This document shows positions 1-8,300 of a DNA stretch of 64,000 nucleotides, one piece after another. The translations under genes were made by a program, and so were the position numbers. Numbering within the stretch: position 1 is the stretch's first letter; every line of letters starts with the position of its first letter. This stretch comes from Parapedobacter defluvii (GTDB lineage: Bacteria > Bacteroidota > Bacteroidia > Sphingobacteriales > Sphingobacteriaceae). The stretch is from the NCBI RefSeq assembly GCF_014642075.1, contig NZ_BMIK01000003.1, positions 124,001 through 188,000 on the forward strand. Direction: 5' to 3'. The notes below the pieces were generated by a model, which was given only the letters and a program-made list of their open reading frames with translations, was not told the DNA's origin and made no database searches.

Positions 1-112
1 TGACTTCAAACAAGCATTGGAAGCCTATAAGCGCATTCAGTCTGATTTCCCGGAAAGCCAGGAAGCCTCTTCCATTGAAAGTTATATCGCACGGGCTGAA
101 GCACGGCTATAA
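1..112 (+). CDS. C-terminal end of a TPR-like protein (5' partial)
   Basis: An open frame enters from the left edge and ends with TAA at 110-112. The visible 36 residues include FKQALEAYKRIQSDFPES followed by an alanine-rich helix, which is the pattern of a tetratricopeptide repeat helix pair. The stop codon shares its last A with the ribH start, so the two genes are translationally coupled. What lies upstream cannot be judged from this window. Confidence 0.6.
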   Translation, partial: DFKQALEAYKRIQSDFPESQEASSIESYIARAEARL

Positions 113-597
113 TGGCAACCCACAACAAAAATTTATCCGATTTCTCCCATATGGAAGTTGCCTCGGCAAATTCCTACCGGTTCGGTATTGTGGTATCGCA
201 ATGGAACGCTGAAGTCACAGGCAAGCTGTTAGATGGGGCATACGAAACACTCACAAAGTACGGCGCCAAGGAACATTCCATCCGGATTATTCAGGTACCG
301 GGCAGTTACGAATTGACCAGCGGCGCAGACATCCTGCTTCGGGACAAGGCATTGGATGCTGTAATCTGCTTAGGTTGCGTGATCCAGGGAGAGACCAAAC
401 ATTTTGATTACATTTGCAGTGCCGTAGCGCATGGAATCAGCCACGTGGCACTGAAACACAATAAACCGGTCATTTTTGGCGTTTTAACGACAGACAACCT
501 CCAACAGGCATTGGATAGAGCCGGTGGGAAACATGGCAATAAGGGTGCGGAGGCAGCGGTTACAGCAATTCAAATGGCCGCATTAAGTGCGATCTGA
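112..597 (+). CDS. ribH: 6,7-dimethyl-8-ribityllumazine synthase
   Basis: This enzyme condenses 5-amino-6-ribitylaminouracil with 3,4-dihydroxy-2-butanone 4-phosphate, the penultimate step of riboflavin synthesis, in the cytoplasm. The 161-residue protein has the usual family length. It shows the substrate-binding start FGIVVSQWNAEVT, the VPGSYELT motif, the GCVIQGETKHFDYI loop and the FGVLTTDN motif near the C-terminus, ending in the helix with GNKGAEAA. The ATG overlaps the stop of the upstream TPR-like gene by one base. No other riboflavin gene is adjacent. Confidence 0.96.
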   Translation: MATHNKNLSDFSHMEVASANSYRFGIVVSQWNAEVTGKLLDGAYETLTKYGAKEHSIRIIQVPGSYELTSGADILLRDKALDAVICLGCVIQGETKHFDYICSAVAHGISHVALKHNKPVIFGVLTTDNLQQALDRAGGKHGNKGAEAAVTAIQMAALSAI

Positions 598-634
598 TGT
601 TTCTGTAGCGTATTGTTGGATACATTTCGGTACG

Positions 635-757
635 ATGAAAAAGAGTTTTATTGTTTGTATCATGGTAATTATAGTGGCTTCGCTATCGTTGCAGTCCTGT
701 TCAAGAAAAACCTGTCCAGCCTATAATTCATATCCGAAAACAAAACGAGTCCGGTAG
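635..757 (+). CDS. Small (40 aa) lipoprotein
   Basis: A short frame opens at ATG 635, 38 bases after ribH. It encodes a charged start (MKKSF), a hydrophobic stretch and the lipobox LQSC (Cys22), so the mature peptide would be a lipid-anchored tail of about 19 residues with a CPAY motif and a basic end. Bacteroidota often encode similarly tiny lipoproteins with a CPAY motif (recalled from the group, not searched). The function is unknown. The signal peptide is what makes this frame credible. Confidence 0.55.
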   Translation: MKKSFIVCIMVIIVASLSLQSCSRKTCPAYNSYPKTKRVR

Positions 758-848
758 TTGTTACCATTGTTTGGCTATTTAATCTTGCATTTGTGTTTTT
801 ACGTTTTCAATATAGCTGAGCGGCTATTTGAAAAAAAGAGTTAAAGAG

Positions 849-1598
849 ATGATGCGCAATTTCACAAAAATCAAACTGAACCTGTCCTTTATGCTGCTAG
901 CCAGCACGGCGATAGCTTTCGGTCAAGACCTTCAAACGGGAATTGCCGATAAGGTCTGGGAGGCAATCGGGGGAAAAGACAATTGGCAAAATGCCCGTTA
1001 TTTTATGTTCAGCTGCATTGGAGGAGGCACCTCTTCGTTTGTGCAGGGAGAGCGAAAGTATTTATGGGACAAACAGCAGGGCTATTGCCGTTTTGAAGGT
1101 ATCAGCACGGATGATGAATCGGTTATCGCGTTGTTTAACATTAAAACGAACGAGGGTACTGTATATATCAATGGCGAAGAACTGTCCAACCCGAAAACCT
1201 CAGCGGATGTCATTAAGGAAGTAGCTGCCGAATTTGAGCGAGATGCTTATTTGCTTTTTCTCCCCACGGCCTTAGAAGGCAACCAGGTTTCCTTCACCGT
1301 AACCGGTGAAAAACTGGTCGGCTCGCAACGCTTTACCGTTGTGAACCTTAAAAACCACAAGACCAGTTTTGAAGCCGCTGTTGAGGGGCAGTTATATCTA
1401 GATGCACAAACCGGGCGGGTTCTGCAATGGCAGTCGCACGATGATCAAAACCGCTTTGCTGTCGGCGGATTCAAGGATATTGGAGGAGGGTTGGTTTTAC
1501 CCACGCGTTTTACCGCGGATGACACCACTCACAACATTACCTATCCCATTGCCGCAGCTTTGGTGAACATTGAAGCCCAGAAATTCAATAAACCTTAA
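849..1598 (+). CDS. Secreted protein of unknown function
   Basis: About 249 residues from ATG 849. A TTG at 828 would add seven residues, but the ATG sits correctly ahead of the signal peptide (hydrophobic LSFMLLASTAIAFG, cleavage probably before QDLQ). The mature part is a soluble, beta-rich protein with a KVWEAIGGKDNWQNA start and no cysteine pattern or catalytic motif I recognise. The general look recalls periplasmic LolA/LolB-like lipid-binding proteins, but that is only an impression. It converges with the S4 protein gene, and the two 3' ends overlap by four bases. Confidence 0.7.
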   Translation: MMRNFTKIKLNLSFMLLASTAIAFGQDLQTGIADKVWEAIGGKDNWQNARYFMFSCIGGGTSSFVQGERKYLWDKQQGYCRFEGISTDDESVIALFNIKTNEGTVYINGEELSNPKTSADVIKEVAAEFERDAYLLFLPTALEGNQVSFTVTGEKLVGSQRFTVVNLKNHKTSFEAAVEGQLYLDAQTGRVLQWQSHDDQNRFAVGGFKDIGGGLVLPTRFTADDTTHNITYPIAAALVNIEAQKFNKP

Positions 1599-1993
1599 TC
1601 TTCGTCCCAGGCATCGTTTTTCAGCTCGTCAATTTCCCGGCGCTCTTTTTTCGTAGGCCGGCCCGTCCCGCGGTCGCGTTTGAGTATTGGGGCGTGGTAG
1701 ATGGCTTTATATCCGTAGGTTTCTTCCAGTGGTGTACGATCCTCGTAAAAGTTAACGGCTGTTTTCGCATCCACCCGCCTATCCAGCAATGCCGTTACCT
1801 CTACTATTTTCTTTTCGACACCTTTTTGTATGTGGTAAGTGTCTCCAACTTTCACTACATGGGACGGCTTAATGTTCTGCCCATTGAGTTTTACACGGCC
1901 CGCCTTACAGGCGTCTGTCGCCAAACTCCGTGTCTTGAAAATCCGGATCGCCCATAGGTACTTATCTACACGTAGCTTTTCAATTTCAGCCAT
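1595..1993 (-). CDS. hslR: S4-domain RNA-binding protein, Hsp15-like
   Basis: A 132-residue protein with an N-terminal S4 domain (about residues 7-65: RVDKYLWAIRIFKTRSLA, then KAGRVKLNGQNIKPSHVV) and a basic, lysine- and arginine-rich C-terminus. The family is typified by heat-shock protein Hsp15, which binds stalled 50S subunits carrying peptidyl-tRNA and helps recycle them. Length and domain order match. It stands alone on the minus strand between convergent and divergent neighbours. The ribosome-rescue role is by family only. Confidence 0.85.
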   Translation of the reverse strand: MAEIEKLRVDKYLWAIRIFKTRSLATDACKAGRVKLNGQNIKPSHVVKVGDTYHIQKGVEKKIVEVTALLDRRVDAKTAVNFYEDRTPLEETYGYKAIYHAPILKRDRGTGRPTKKERREIDELKNDAWDED

Positions 1994-2205
1994 GAGACAA
2001 ACTTAGATAAATTATTGATATCGATCAATATTCTTTCTGGCATCAATGAGATCGCTTCACTAAGTTCACATTTATATGCAAGGCAGTTATCCATCTCCGC
2101 AGCCGTTGAGAGACGGCTTCTGTTGGGAAAATAGGAATAAAAAAGGGGGAAGTCGTCAGAATTTGTTTTCTTTGCGCCTAAGTAAAATCTGTTACGCTAT
2201 TCATT

Positions 2206-3024
2206 ATGATTAAAGAATTGAAGAAACTGATTGAAGATGCCTGGGAGAACCGGCAATTTTTGGAATATAAGGAATACCAGGAAGCCATTGAAACTGTCAT
2301 CCAACAGCTGGACCAGGGTGAATTACGGGTAGCGGAACCCATTGGAACACGCTGGCATGTAAACGATTGGATAAAAAAAGCTGTTATCCTGTATTTCCCC
2401 ATCCGGAAAATGGAGGTCGTAGAAACCGGACCCTTTGTTTTCCACGACAAAATGCGGCTTAAAACGAATTACAAGGAACTCGGTGTACGCGTGGTCCCCC
2501 ACGGAATTGCGCGTTACGGTGCCTACCTAGCCAAGGGAGTCATCATGATGCCTTCCTATGTAAACATCGGTGCGTATGTAGACGAAGGCACGATGGTAGA
2601 CACGTGGGCAACGGTAGGATCCTGCGCACAAATAGGTAAAAATGTTCACCTCAGCGGTGGGGTAGGCATCGGCGGTGTGTTGGAACCCGTACAAGCAGCT
2701 CCCGTGATTATTGAGGATAATGTCTTTGTAGGATCGCGTGCCATCGTCGTAGAAGGGGTACACGTTGAAACCGAAGCGGTATTGGGCGCCAATGTGGTTC
2801 TTACGGCCTCCACCAAAATCATCGACGTAAGCGGAGCCGAACCGGTGGAGTACAAAGGGATTGTACCGGCACGATCGGTAGTTATTCCGGGGTCTTATAC
2901 TAAAAAATTTCCTGCAGGTGAATACCAGGTACCCTGTGCACTGATTATTGGCAAGCGCAAAGAATCAACCGACAAAAAGACATCGCTTAACGATGCGTTG
3001 CGCGAACACAGTGTAGCAGTGTGA
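2206..3024 (+). CDS. dapD: 2,3,4,5-tetrahydropyridine-2,6-dicarboxylate N-succinyltransferase
   Basis: DapD transfers succinyl from succinyl-CoA to tetrahydrodipicolinate in lysine and diaminopimelate synthesis. The 272-residue protein has an N-terminal helical domain. A left-handed beta-helix of hexapeptide repeats follows from about residue 105 (VNIGAYVDEGTMVDTWATVGSCAQIGKN in outline, then GGVGIGGVLEP), and the tail is the family-typical KKTSLNDALR. The trimeric beta-helix and the GGVLEP loop place it firmly in DapD. The 212 bases upstream hold a small hairpin (AGCCGT/ACGGCT) but no certain promoter. It runs in the same direction as the next two genes, with 43- and 52-base gaps. Confidence 0.96.
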   Translation: MIKELKKLIEDAWENRQFLEYKEYQEAIETVIQQLDQGELRVAEPIGTRWHVNDWIKKAVILYFPIRKMEVVETGPFVFHDKMRLKTNYKELGVRVVPHGIARYGAYLAKGVIMMPSYVNIGAYVDEGTMVDTWATVGSCAQIGKNVHLSGGVGIGGVLEPVQAAPVIIEDNVFVGSRAIVVEGVHVETEAVLGANVVLTASTKIIDVSGAEPVEYKGIVPARSVVIPGSYTKKFPAGEYQVPCALIIGKRKESTDKKTSLNDALREHSVAV

Positions 3025-3067
3025 TTATGGAACGCAGATAAAGCTGACGGATATTCACCGATTAATT

Positions 3068-3643
3068 ATGCATAGCCCCCAAGCATCGGATATCAACAGC
3101 GCGCTTGACGTACTGCGTGCGGGCGGGCTGATCCTCTACCCTACGGATACCATATGGGGCATTGGCTGCGACGCGACCAATCCAGCAGCGGTGGAACGCG
3201 TATACCAGCTCAAAGGGCGCGATCAAAGCAAAAGCCTGATTGTGTTGTTAGACAACGAAAACAAGTTACCCGGCTACGTAACAGAAGTACCTGAAATTGC
3301 CTATCAACTCATCGAATATACGGAACGCCCGCTTACAATTGTCTATTCGGGAGCCAAAAATTTGGCTCCCAACCTGGTTGCAGGAGACGGCAGCATTGGG
3401 ATCCGCATCGTGGATCATGCTTTTTGTACCCCTTTGCTCCAACGCTTCCGGAAACCGCTTGTATCTACTTCCGCAAATATCAGTGGACAGCCTGCACCCA
3501 AAAACTTTTCAGAAATATCGCAGGAAATCATCGAAGGTGTAGACTATGTGGTCAGTTATGGCCAGGATGATCATCGGGAAAGCCAGGCTTCCATGGTAAT
3601 GAAATTAGAAGCAGGAGGCAAATTCTCATTTCTCCGCAGGTAA
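3068..3643 (+). CDS. tsaC: L-threonylcarbamoyladenylate synthase (YrdC/TsaC family)
   Basis: This enzyme makes threonylcarbamoyl-AMP from threonine, bicarbonate and ATP for the t6A modification of ANN-decoding tRNAs. The 191 residues cover a single YrdC domain. Visible motifs are GGLILYPTDTIWGIGCDA (nucleotide-binding start), LKGRDQSKSLIVLL, RPLTIVYSG and the STSANISGQPAP loop. It lacks the Sua5 C-terminal domain, so it is the short TsaC/YwlC type. It probably shares transcription with dapD upstream and folP downstream. Confidence 0.93.
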   Translation: MHSPQASDINSALDVLRAGGLILYPTDTIWGIGCDATNPAAVERVYQLKGRDQSKSLIVLLDNENKLPGYVTEVPEIAYQLIEYTERPLTIVYSGAKNLAPNLVAGDGSIGIRIVDHAFCTPLLQRFRKPLVSTSANISGQPAPKNFSEISQEIIEGVDYVVSYGQDDHRESQASMVMKLEAGGKFSFLRR

Positions 3644-3695
3644 GGGGCCGGTATTAGTTAGCTTTGCTGGCATGTTTCCATTTATTATTTGACGT

Positions 3696-4502
3696 ATGAA
3701 CGCTCAAGGCCGACTGATCGATCTCACCTCGCCCAAAGTGATGGGAATAATGAACGTAACGCCCGATTCATTTTTTGATGGCGGACGGCACAACACGATC
3801 GATGCAGCTTTGCGGCACGCCGAAAAGTTATTGGATGAGGGGGCCGATCTTTTGGATATTGGTGCCTACTCGTCGCGCCCAGGGGCAGCCAATGTAAGTA
3901 TCGACGAAGAAGTAAGCAGGCTGCTTCCGGTAATTGACGCGATCACTACCCGGTTTCCGGAAGCCGTATTATCCATCGATACGTTCCGTGCCGATGTGGC
4001 GCGCGCCGCTATCGAAGCGGGGGCACATGTTATCAACGATATCTCCGGAGGCACGCTAGATGAACAAATGTTCGCCACAGTCGCTGAATTGCAGGTGCCC
4101 TATATTCTCATGCATATGCGGGGTACTCCGGACACCATGCAGCAGCTGACGGACTATACCGATTTGGTAGAGGAAGTTAATCTGTTTTTCGGAAAGCAGA
4201 TCGCGGCCCTACGGCGTCTGGGTGTAAAAGACCTCATTTTGGATCCCGGCTTTGGTTTTGCCAAAACACTGCAGCAGAATTATGACCTGCTTAACCGGCT
4301 GGAGGAGCTCCACATTCATGGGTTACCCATCCTCGGTGCCATCTCACGCAAATCAATGATCTATAAAAAATTAGGCATTACTCCTGCTGAAGCATTAAAT
4401 GGTACCACCGCACTCCATGCGCTGCTCTTGGCAAAGGGAGTCCAGATCCTTCGCGTGCATGATGTAAAGGCAGCAAAAGAAGTGATTACGTTATTGAAAT
4501 AA
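3696..4502 (+). CDS. folP: Dihydropteroate synthase
   Basis: FolP joins 6-hydroxymethyl-7,8-dihydropterin pyrophosphate to p-aminobenzoate in folate synthesis and is the sulfonamide target. The 268-residue TIM barrel shows the signatures MGIMNVTPDSFFDGG and DIGAYSSRPGA, the pterin-binding SIDTF and HVINDISGG strands, ILDPGFGFAKT, and the C-terminal ISRKS plus GTTALHALLLAKGVQILRVHD. All expected catalytic loops are present. The gene converges on metG, with only six bases between the two stops. Confidence 0.96.
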   Translation: MNAQGRLIDLTSPKVMGIMNVTPDSFFDGGRHNTIDAALRHAEKLLDEGADLLDIGAYSSRPGAANVSIDEEVSRLLPVIDAITTRFPEAVLSIDTFRADVARAAIEAGAHVINDISGGTLDEQMFATVAELQVPYILMHMRGTPDTMQQLTDYTDLVEEVNLFFGKQIAALRRLGVKDLILDPGFGFAKTLQQNYDLLNRLEELHIHGLPILGAISRKSMIYKKLGITPAEALNGTTALHALLLAKGVQILRVHDVKAAKEVITLLK

Positions 4503-4508
4503 AAACCG

Positions 4509-6584
4509 CTAGCGGATTACACTTCCGGTCTGCACCGTTGTTTGGGGGGCTACAAAATCCAGACGACCGTCGGCATCTTCCACCATCAAGATCATCCCCT
4601 GCGACAGAATGCCTTTGATTTCCCTCGGCTCCAGGTTTACCAGGATGGAGACCTGCCTTCCCACGATCTCTTCAGGACTGAAAAATTCCGCGATGCCCGA
4701 CACGACGGTCCGCTCGTCAAGGCCCGTATCAATTGTTAACTTGAGCAACTTTTTGGTCTTAGCGACTTTCTCGGCTGCAAGAATTTTTCCAGCACGGATA
4801 TCCATCTTCACGAAGTCCTCAAAAACAATATTATTTTTTGCCTCGGGCACATCTTTGGTTATGTTCGCATTGGCTTCCTTTGCCTGGCTGAGTTTAGCCA
4901 GCTGTGCGTTTACTTGTTCATCGGTTATTTTCTCAAACAGCAGTTGTGCCTCTCCCAGTTGGTGCCCAGCGGGCAACAAAGTATTGCTTCCCGCATCTTG
5001 CCAACCATGGGCAGAAAAGTTGAGCATATCGAACATACGTTGTGCAGTGCGCGGTAAAAAAGGCTGTGCCATAATGGCCAGGTTGGCAGCCAACTGCAAA
5101 CTCACGTTTAAGACGGTTTTCACACGTTCCTCATCCGTTTTGATGAGTTTCCATGGCTCTGAATCGGCTAAATATTTATTACCCAAACGGGCAACGTTCA
5201 TAAACTGCGCTAATGCCTCTCGGAAACGGAATTGGGTGATTGAACCTGCGATGTGTTTGGGATAGCGCTCCAGTTCCGAAAAAATCAGGCGATCCGTATC
5301 CGTCAAATGATTCACGGGCATTACTTTGCCATCGAAATACTTGTGCGACAATACCAAAACCCTGTTTACAAAGTTTCCGAAAATAGCCACCAGTTCATTG
5401 TTCACCCGTGCCTGGAAGTCTCTCCAGGTAAATTCACTATCGGATGTCTCAGGCAGGATCGACGTCAGTACATAACGCAATTCGTCCTGTTTGCCGGGAA
5501 ATTCGTTCAGGTACTCGTGCAGCCACACGGCGTGGTTACGTGAGGTAGAAAGCTTATCCCCTTCAAGATTCAGGAACTCGTTGGCCGGCACATTTTCCGG
5601 TAATATATATTCGCCATGGGCATGCAGGATACTCGGAAAGGTAATGCAATGGAAGACAATGTTGTCTTTACCGATGAAGTGAATCAGACACGCATCATCC
5701 GCGGCATCCGGTTGTTTTTTCCAGTATTTCTCCCAGTCATTTCCGGTATCCAATGCCCATTGCTTGGTGGCTGAGATATAACCGATCGGCGCATCCAGCC
5801 AAACATACAATTTCTTGCCTTTTGCTTCTTCCAGCGGCACATCCACGCCCCAATCCAGATCGCGTGTCATGGACCGGGGCTGCAACCCCGACTTGAGCCA
5901 CGAACGGCATTGCCCGTACACATTGGGCTTCAGGACGTCTTTTTTTCCTTCCAGCAGCCATTTTTCGAGCCAGGGCTGGTATTTATCCAAGGGCAGATAC
6001 CAATGCTTGGTTTCCCGAAGCACGGGAGGCTTGCCACTGAGTGTCGAAATGGGATTAATTAAATCCGTTGGATTAAGTGATGTACCGCATTTTTCGCATT
6101 GGTCGCCATATGCCCCCTCACTCTTACAATTGGGGCAAGTACCCGTGATGTAGCGATCTGCTAGAAACTGATGGAATTCTTCGTCGTAATATTGCTCGGT
6201 TACCTGTTCAATAAACTCGCCTTTCTCGTACAGATTCAGAAAAAACTCCTGCGAAAGCTCGTGATGGATCTTTTCCGACGTGCGGTGATAAATATCAAAG
6301 GAAATCCCGAATTGCTCAAAGCTTTCCTTAATCTGTGCGTGATACTTGTCGATAATGGCCTGAGGTGTTGTCCCCTCCTTCTTGGCTTTGATGGTAATGG
6401 CCGCACCGTGCTCATCCGAACCGCATACATATACGACGTCTTTGGCGTTAAGGCGTAAAAAGCGTACGTAGATATCCCCAGGGATATAGGCACCTGCAAG
6501 ATGCCCGATGTGCAGTGGACCGTTGGCGTAAGGCAACGCCGAGGTGATGGTATAACGTTTGAAAGGAAAAGTAATGTTACTCAA
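4509..6584 (-). CDS. metG: Methionyl-tRNA synthetase
   Basis: A 691-residue class I aminoacyl-tRNA synthetase. The HIGH signature appears as [13 protein letters not shown] near residue 18. The zinc-knuckle region has [18 protein letters not shown], the KMSKS loop is the KLSTSR variant, and an anticodon-binding helical domain follows. The C-terminus carries a Trbp111/EMAP-like tRNA-binding domain ([18 protein letters not shown] onward), which makes it the dimeric long form. The promoter region is shared with the divergent DoxX gene through a palindrome at 6,649-6,664. Confidence 0.97.
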   Translation of the reverse strand: MSNITFPFKRYTITSALPYANGPLHIGHLAGAYIPGDIYVRFLRLNAKDVVYVCGSDEHGAAITIKAKKEGTTPQAIIDKYHAQIKESFEQFGISFDIYHRTSEKIHHELSQEFFLNLYEKGEFIEQVTEQYYDEEFHQFLADRYITGTCPNCKSEGAYGDQCEKCGTSLNPTDLINPISTLSGKPPVLRETKHWYLPLDKYQPWLEKWLLEGKKDVLKPNVYGQCRSWLKSGLQPRSMTRDLDWGVDVPLEEAKGKKLYVWLDAPIGYISATKQWALDTGNDWEKYWKKQPDAADDACLIHFIGKDNIVFHCITFPSILHAHGEYILPENVPANEFLNLEGDKLSTSRNHAVWLHEYLNEFPGKQDELRYVLTSILPETSDSEFTWRDFQARVNNELVAIFGNFVNRVLVLSHKYFDGKVMPVNHLTDTDRLIFSELERYPKHIAGSITQFRFREALAQFMNVARLGNKYLADSEPWKLIKTDEERVKTVLNVSLQLAANLAIMAQPFLPRTAQRMFDMLNFSAHGWQDAGSNTLLPAGHQLGEAQLLFEKITDEQVNAQLAKLSQAKEANANITKDVPEAKNNIVFEDFVKMDIRAGKILAAEKVAKTKKLLKLTIDTGLDERTVVSGIAEFFSPEEIVGRQVSILVNLEPREIKGILSQGMILMVEDADGRLDFVAPQTTVQTGSVIR

Positions 6585-6647
6585 TGTATTGTTGTTATTT
6601 AGTAGGCAAACTATTCAATTTTACAGAAAAATGAAGCATGCCGTTTG

Positions 6648-6665
6648 CATCTTTGCGCAAAGATA
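6648..6665. promoter_or_regulatory. Palindromic back-to-back -7 elements between metG and the DoxX gene
   Basis: The 16-base perfect palindrome ATCTTTGCGCAAAGAT (6,649-6,664) gives TATCTTTG on the minus strand (toward metG) and CATCTTTG on the plus strand (toward the DoxX gene). Both fit the Bacteroidota -7 consensus TAnnTTTG, the minus-strand copy exactly. If both are used, the two polymerases would compete for the same bases. The -33 elements are not clear on either side. Confidence 0.45.
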
Positions 6666-6735
6666 AGTCAATTTGCGCGGAATAAAATAACGGGAAGAAA
6701 AATTCACATATCATCATTCAAAATCACAAAACAGT

Positions 6736-7143
6736 ATGGCTGCACTATCGTCATTGAGCAATTTTAAGAATACAGGTATCCTGCTTGTCCGGATCGGTCT
6801 GGGTGTGATGTTCATCATGCATGGGTATCCGAAATTATTAGGTGGCCCCAAACTATGGGAAGGAGTTGGTAGTGCGATGGGCGAAGTCGGTATTACTTTC
6901 CTCCCTTTGGTATGGGGATTGCTCGCTGCCTTAGCCGAGACGTTGGGTGGAATATTCTTTCTCATCGGACTCTTTTTCAGGCCTGTTGCATTAATCATGG
7001 CTTTTACCATGCTGGTTGCTTCCCTCCATCACTTAGGTGCGGGAGATGGCTTAAAAGGCGCATCACACGCAATCGAGATAGGAATCGTCTTTCTGGGTTT
7101 TGCATTTATAGGTCCGGGCAAATACAGTGTAGACAAACGATAA
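6736..7143 (+). CDS. DoxX family membrane protein
   Basis: 135 residues with four predicted membrane helices, beginning GILLVRIGLGVMFIMHGYPKLLGG, the usual DoxX start with the HGxxK motif after helix 1. It contains a long glycine-rich segment (LAETLGGIFFLIGLFF) and ends FIGPGKYSVDKR, the family-typical GPGxxSLD-like tail. DoxX proteins sit in the inner membrane and are linked to redox or thiol stress in some bacteria, but the biochemical role is unsettled. A methyltransferase gene follows after six bases, so the pair is probably co-transcribed. Confidence 0.88.
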   Translation: MAALSSLSNFKNTGILLVRIGLGVMFIMHGYPKLLGGPKLWEGVGSAMGEVGITFLPLVWGLLAALAETLGGIFFLIGLFFRPVALIMAFTMLVASLHHLGAGDGLKGASHAIEIGIVFLGFAFIGPGKYSVDKR

Positions 7144-7149
7144 CGTGCG

Positions 7150-7803
7150 ATGAGCGAAGAAATCGACTTTCGGGCAATTGCAGCCCAACTGGCAAAACCA
7201 GAAGGAGAAGCGGGCATTAAAACGGCAGCTCACATGAATGTCAGTAACGCCGACATGACCCGTTACGCCGTCGATCTGCTCAAATGCAAAGACGGAGATA
7301 GCGTGCTGGAAATCGGGCCGGGGAATGGGCGCTTTGCTGAATATGTGCTCTCAAAGGGAACCAACATCCACTATACAGGTTTGGATATATCGGAGACGAT
7401 GGTTTCCACTGCCAGAGAAATCAACAGTGATTACATCGCCGGAGGGCGAGTAGCATTTGAATGGACAGACGGAACACATTATCCTTTTCCTGATGCAAAA
7501 TTCAATAAAATATTTACGGTTAATACGTTGTATTTTTGGAAAAATCCAGCTATACAACTAGCGGAAATCAGACGGATACTTGAACCGGGGGGAACCTTTT
7601 GCCTAGCAATTGCTACCAAAGCATTTATGGAGCAGCTTCCTTTTACCGCCTATGGATTTACGCTCTATACCTTTGAAGAAGTTCAAGATCTGCTGGTAAA
7701 AAATGGCTTCAGCTTATTGGATGCGACGAGTAGAAATCACCCAACTACCAGCGCGGCGGGACAGCATGTAATGCGTGAAGAGGCCTTTTTTGTCGTCAAC
7801 TAG
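7150..7803 (+). CDS. Class I SAM-dependent methyltransferase
   Basis: 217 residues with a Rossmann methyltransferase fold. Motif I is SVLEIGPGNGRFAEYVL (about residues 56-72), motif II is the acidic GLDISETM, and motif IV is the FNKIFTVNTLYFW region followed by EIRRILEPGGTFCLA. It resembles the UbiE/Methyltransf_11 group. The substrate cannot be told from sequence. It follows the DoxX gene closely and ends 111 bases before the tRNA-Glu gene. Confidence 0.85.
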   Translation: MSEEIDFRAIAAQLAKPEGEAGIKTAAHMNVSNADMTRYAVDLLKCKDGDSVLEIGPGNGRFAEYVLSKGTNIHYTGLDISETMVSTAREINSDYIAGGRVAFEWTDGTHYPFPDAKFNKIFTVNTLYFWKNPAIQLAEIRRILEPGGTFCLAIATKAFMEQLPFTAYGFTLYTFEEVQDLLVKNGFSLLDATSRNHPTTSAAGQHVMREEAFFVVN

Positions 7804-7843
7804 TGATGTTTCGTAAAGAAGTATAATTTCTGTAAAAAAATTC

Positions 7844-7873
7844 TTGCAACGAATGGAAATACTCCTATCTTTG
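7844..7873 (+). promoter_or_regulatory. Promoter of tRNA-Glu
   Basis: TTG at 7,844-7,846 and TATCTTTG at 7,866-7,873 are separated by 19 bases, which matches the Bacteroidota -33/-7 arrangement. The tRNA body begins 41 bases downstream. The promoter lies outside the island, so insertion at the 3' end leaves tRNA expression intact. Confidence 0.75.
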
Positions 7874-7914
7874 CAGACCGAAAATCCATAGGGGTTTTCA
7901 AAATAATAAAAGTT

Positions 7915-7986
7915 GGCCCGTTCGTCTAGGGGTTAGGACGCAAGATTTTCATTCTTGAAACAGGGGTTCGATTCCCCTACGGGCTA
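7915..7986 (+). tRNA. tRNA-Glu (anticodon TTC)
   Basis: A full cloverleaf can be drawn. The acceptor stem pairs GGCCCGT with ACGGGCT, the anticodon stem is CAAGA/TCTTG around loop TTTTCAT (anticodon TTC), and the T arm is AGGGGTTCGATTCCCCT. CCA is not encoded. The 3' end of the gene doubles as the left attachment site of the genomic island. Confidence 0.95.
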
Positions 7987-7987
7987 C
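7967..7987 (+). other. attL: 3' end of tRNA-Glu
   Basis: These 21 bases, covering the T arm and acceptor strand of tRNA-Glu, recur at 44,454-44,474. The perfect core CCCCTACGGGCTAC is at 7,974-7,987. The integrase gene starts 314 bases downstream, the usual arrangement for tRNA-targeting elements. Confidence 0.72.
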
Positions 7988-8013
7988 ACATCTTGAAGTC
8001 AAAACATACAAAA

Positions 8014-8046
8014 GCCTGCAAATTAAACGTTTGCGGGCTTTTTGTT
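8014..8046 (+). terminator. Rho-independent terminator after tRNA-Glu (island-encoded)
   Basis: GCCTGCAAA (8,014-8,022) pairs with TTTGCGGGC (8,030-8,038) around a short loop and is followed by TTTTTGTTTTTT. It lies inside the island, so the element appears to have supplied a replacement terminator for the tRNA it interrupted. The presumed original terminator is now at 44,479. Confidence 0.75.
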
Positions 8047-8086
8047 TTTTACAGCATCCTGATTCATTCAATTATTCGCATAAAAA

Positions 8087-8268
8087 CAGTGAGTAATTCA
8101 GTGAGTCAATTCCTGACCTACCGCTACTCACTGAAAGCACATTAAGTTGTTGAACGACAACCTGTTCAATAACTAAACATCTTGACTACCATAGGCTGCA
8201 AGGCTAATTTGCATCGGTAAAAAATTGCTTTTTAACGGCGATGCAGAGCTCGTCCCGAAAGTCGGGAC
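8087..8268. promoter_or_regulatory. Repeat-rich integrase leader (possible arm-type sites)
   Basis: The stretch between the tRNA terminator and the integrase start holds CAGTGAGTA at 8,087-8,095, CAGTGAGT at 8,099-8,106 and an inverted TACTCACTG at 8,125-8,133. Two hairpins follow: GTTGTTGAAC/GTTCAATAAC (8,146-8,173, one mismatch) and GTCCCGA/TCGGGAC (8,252-8,268), the latter followed by TCGGTTTTG. The 11-mer AGTAATTCAGT (8,092-8,102) recurs inverted at 44,363-44,373 near the other island end. Integrase arm-binding sites are the natural reading, and the last hairpin could attenuate integrase expression. Confidence 0.45.
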
Positions 8269-8300
8269 TCGGTTTTGTTTCACTTAAATGATGTGTTATC

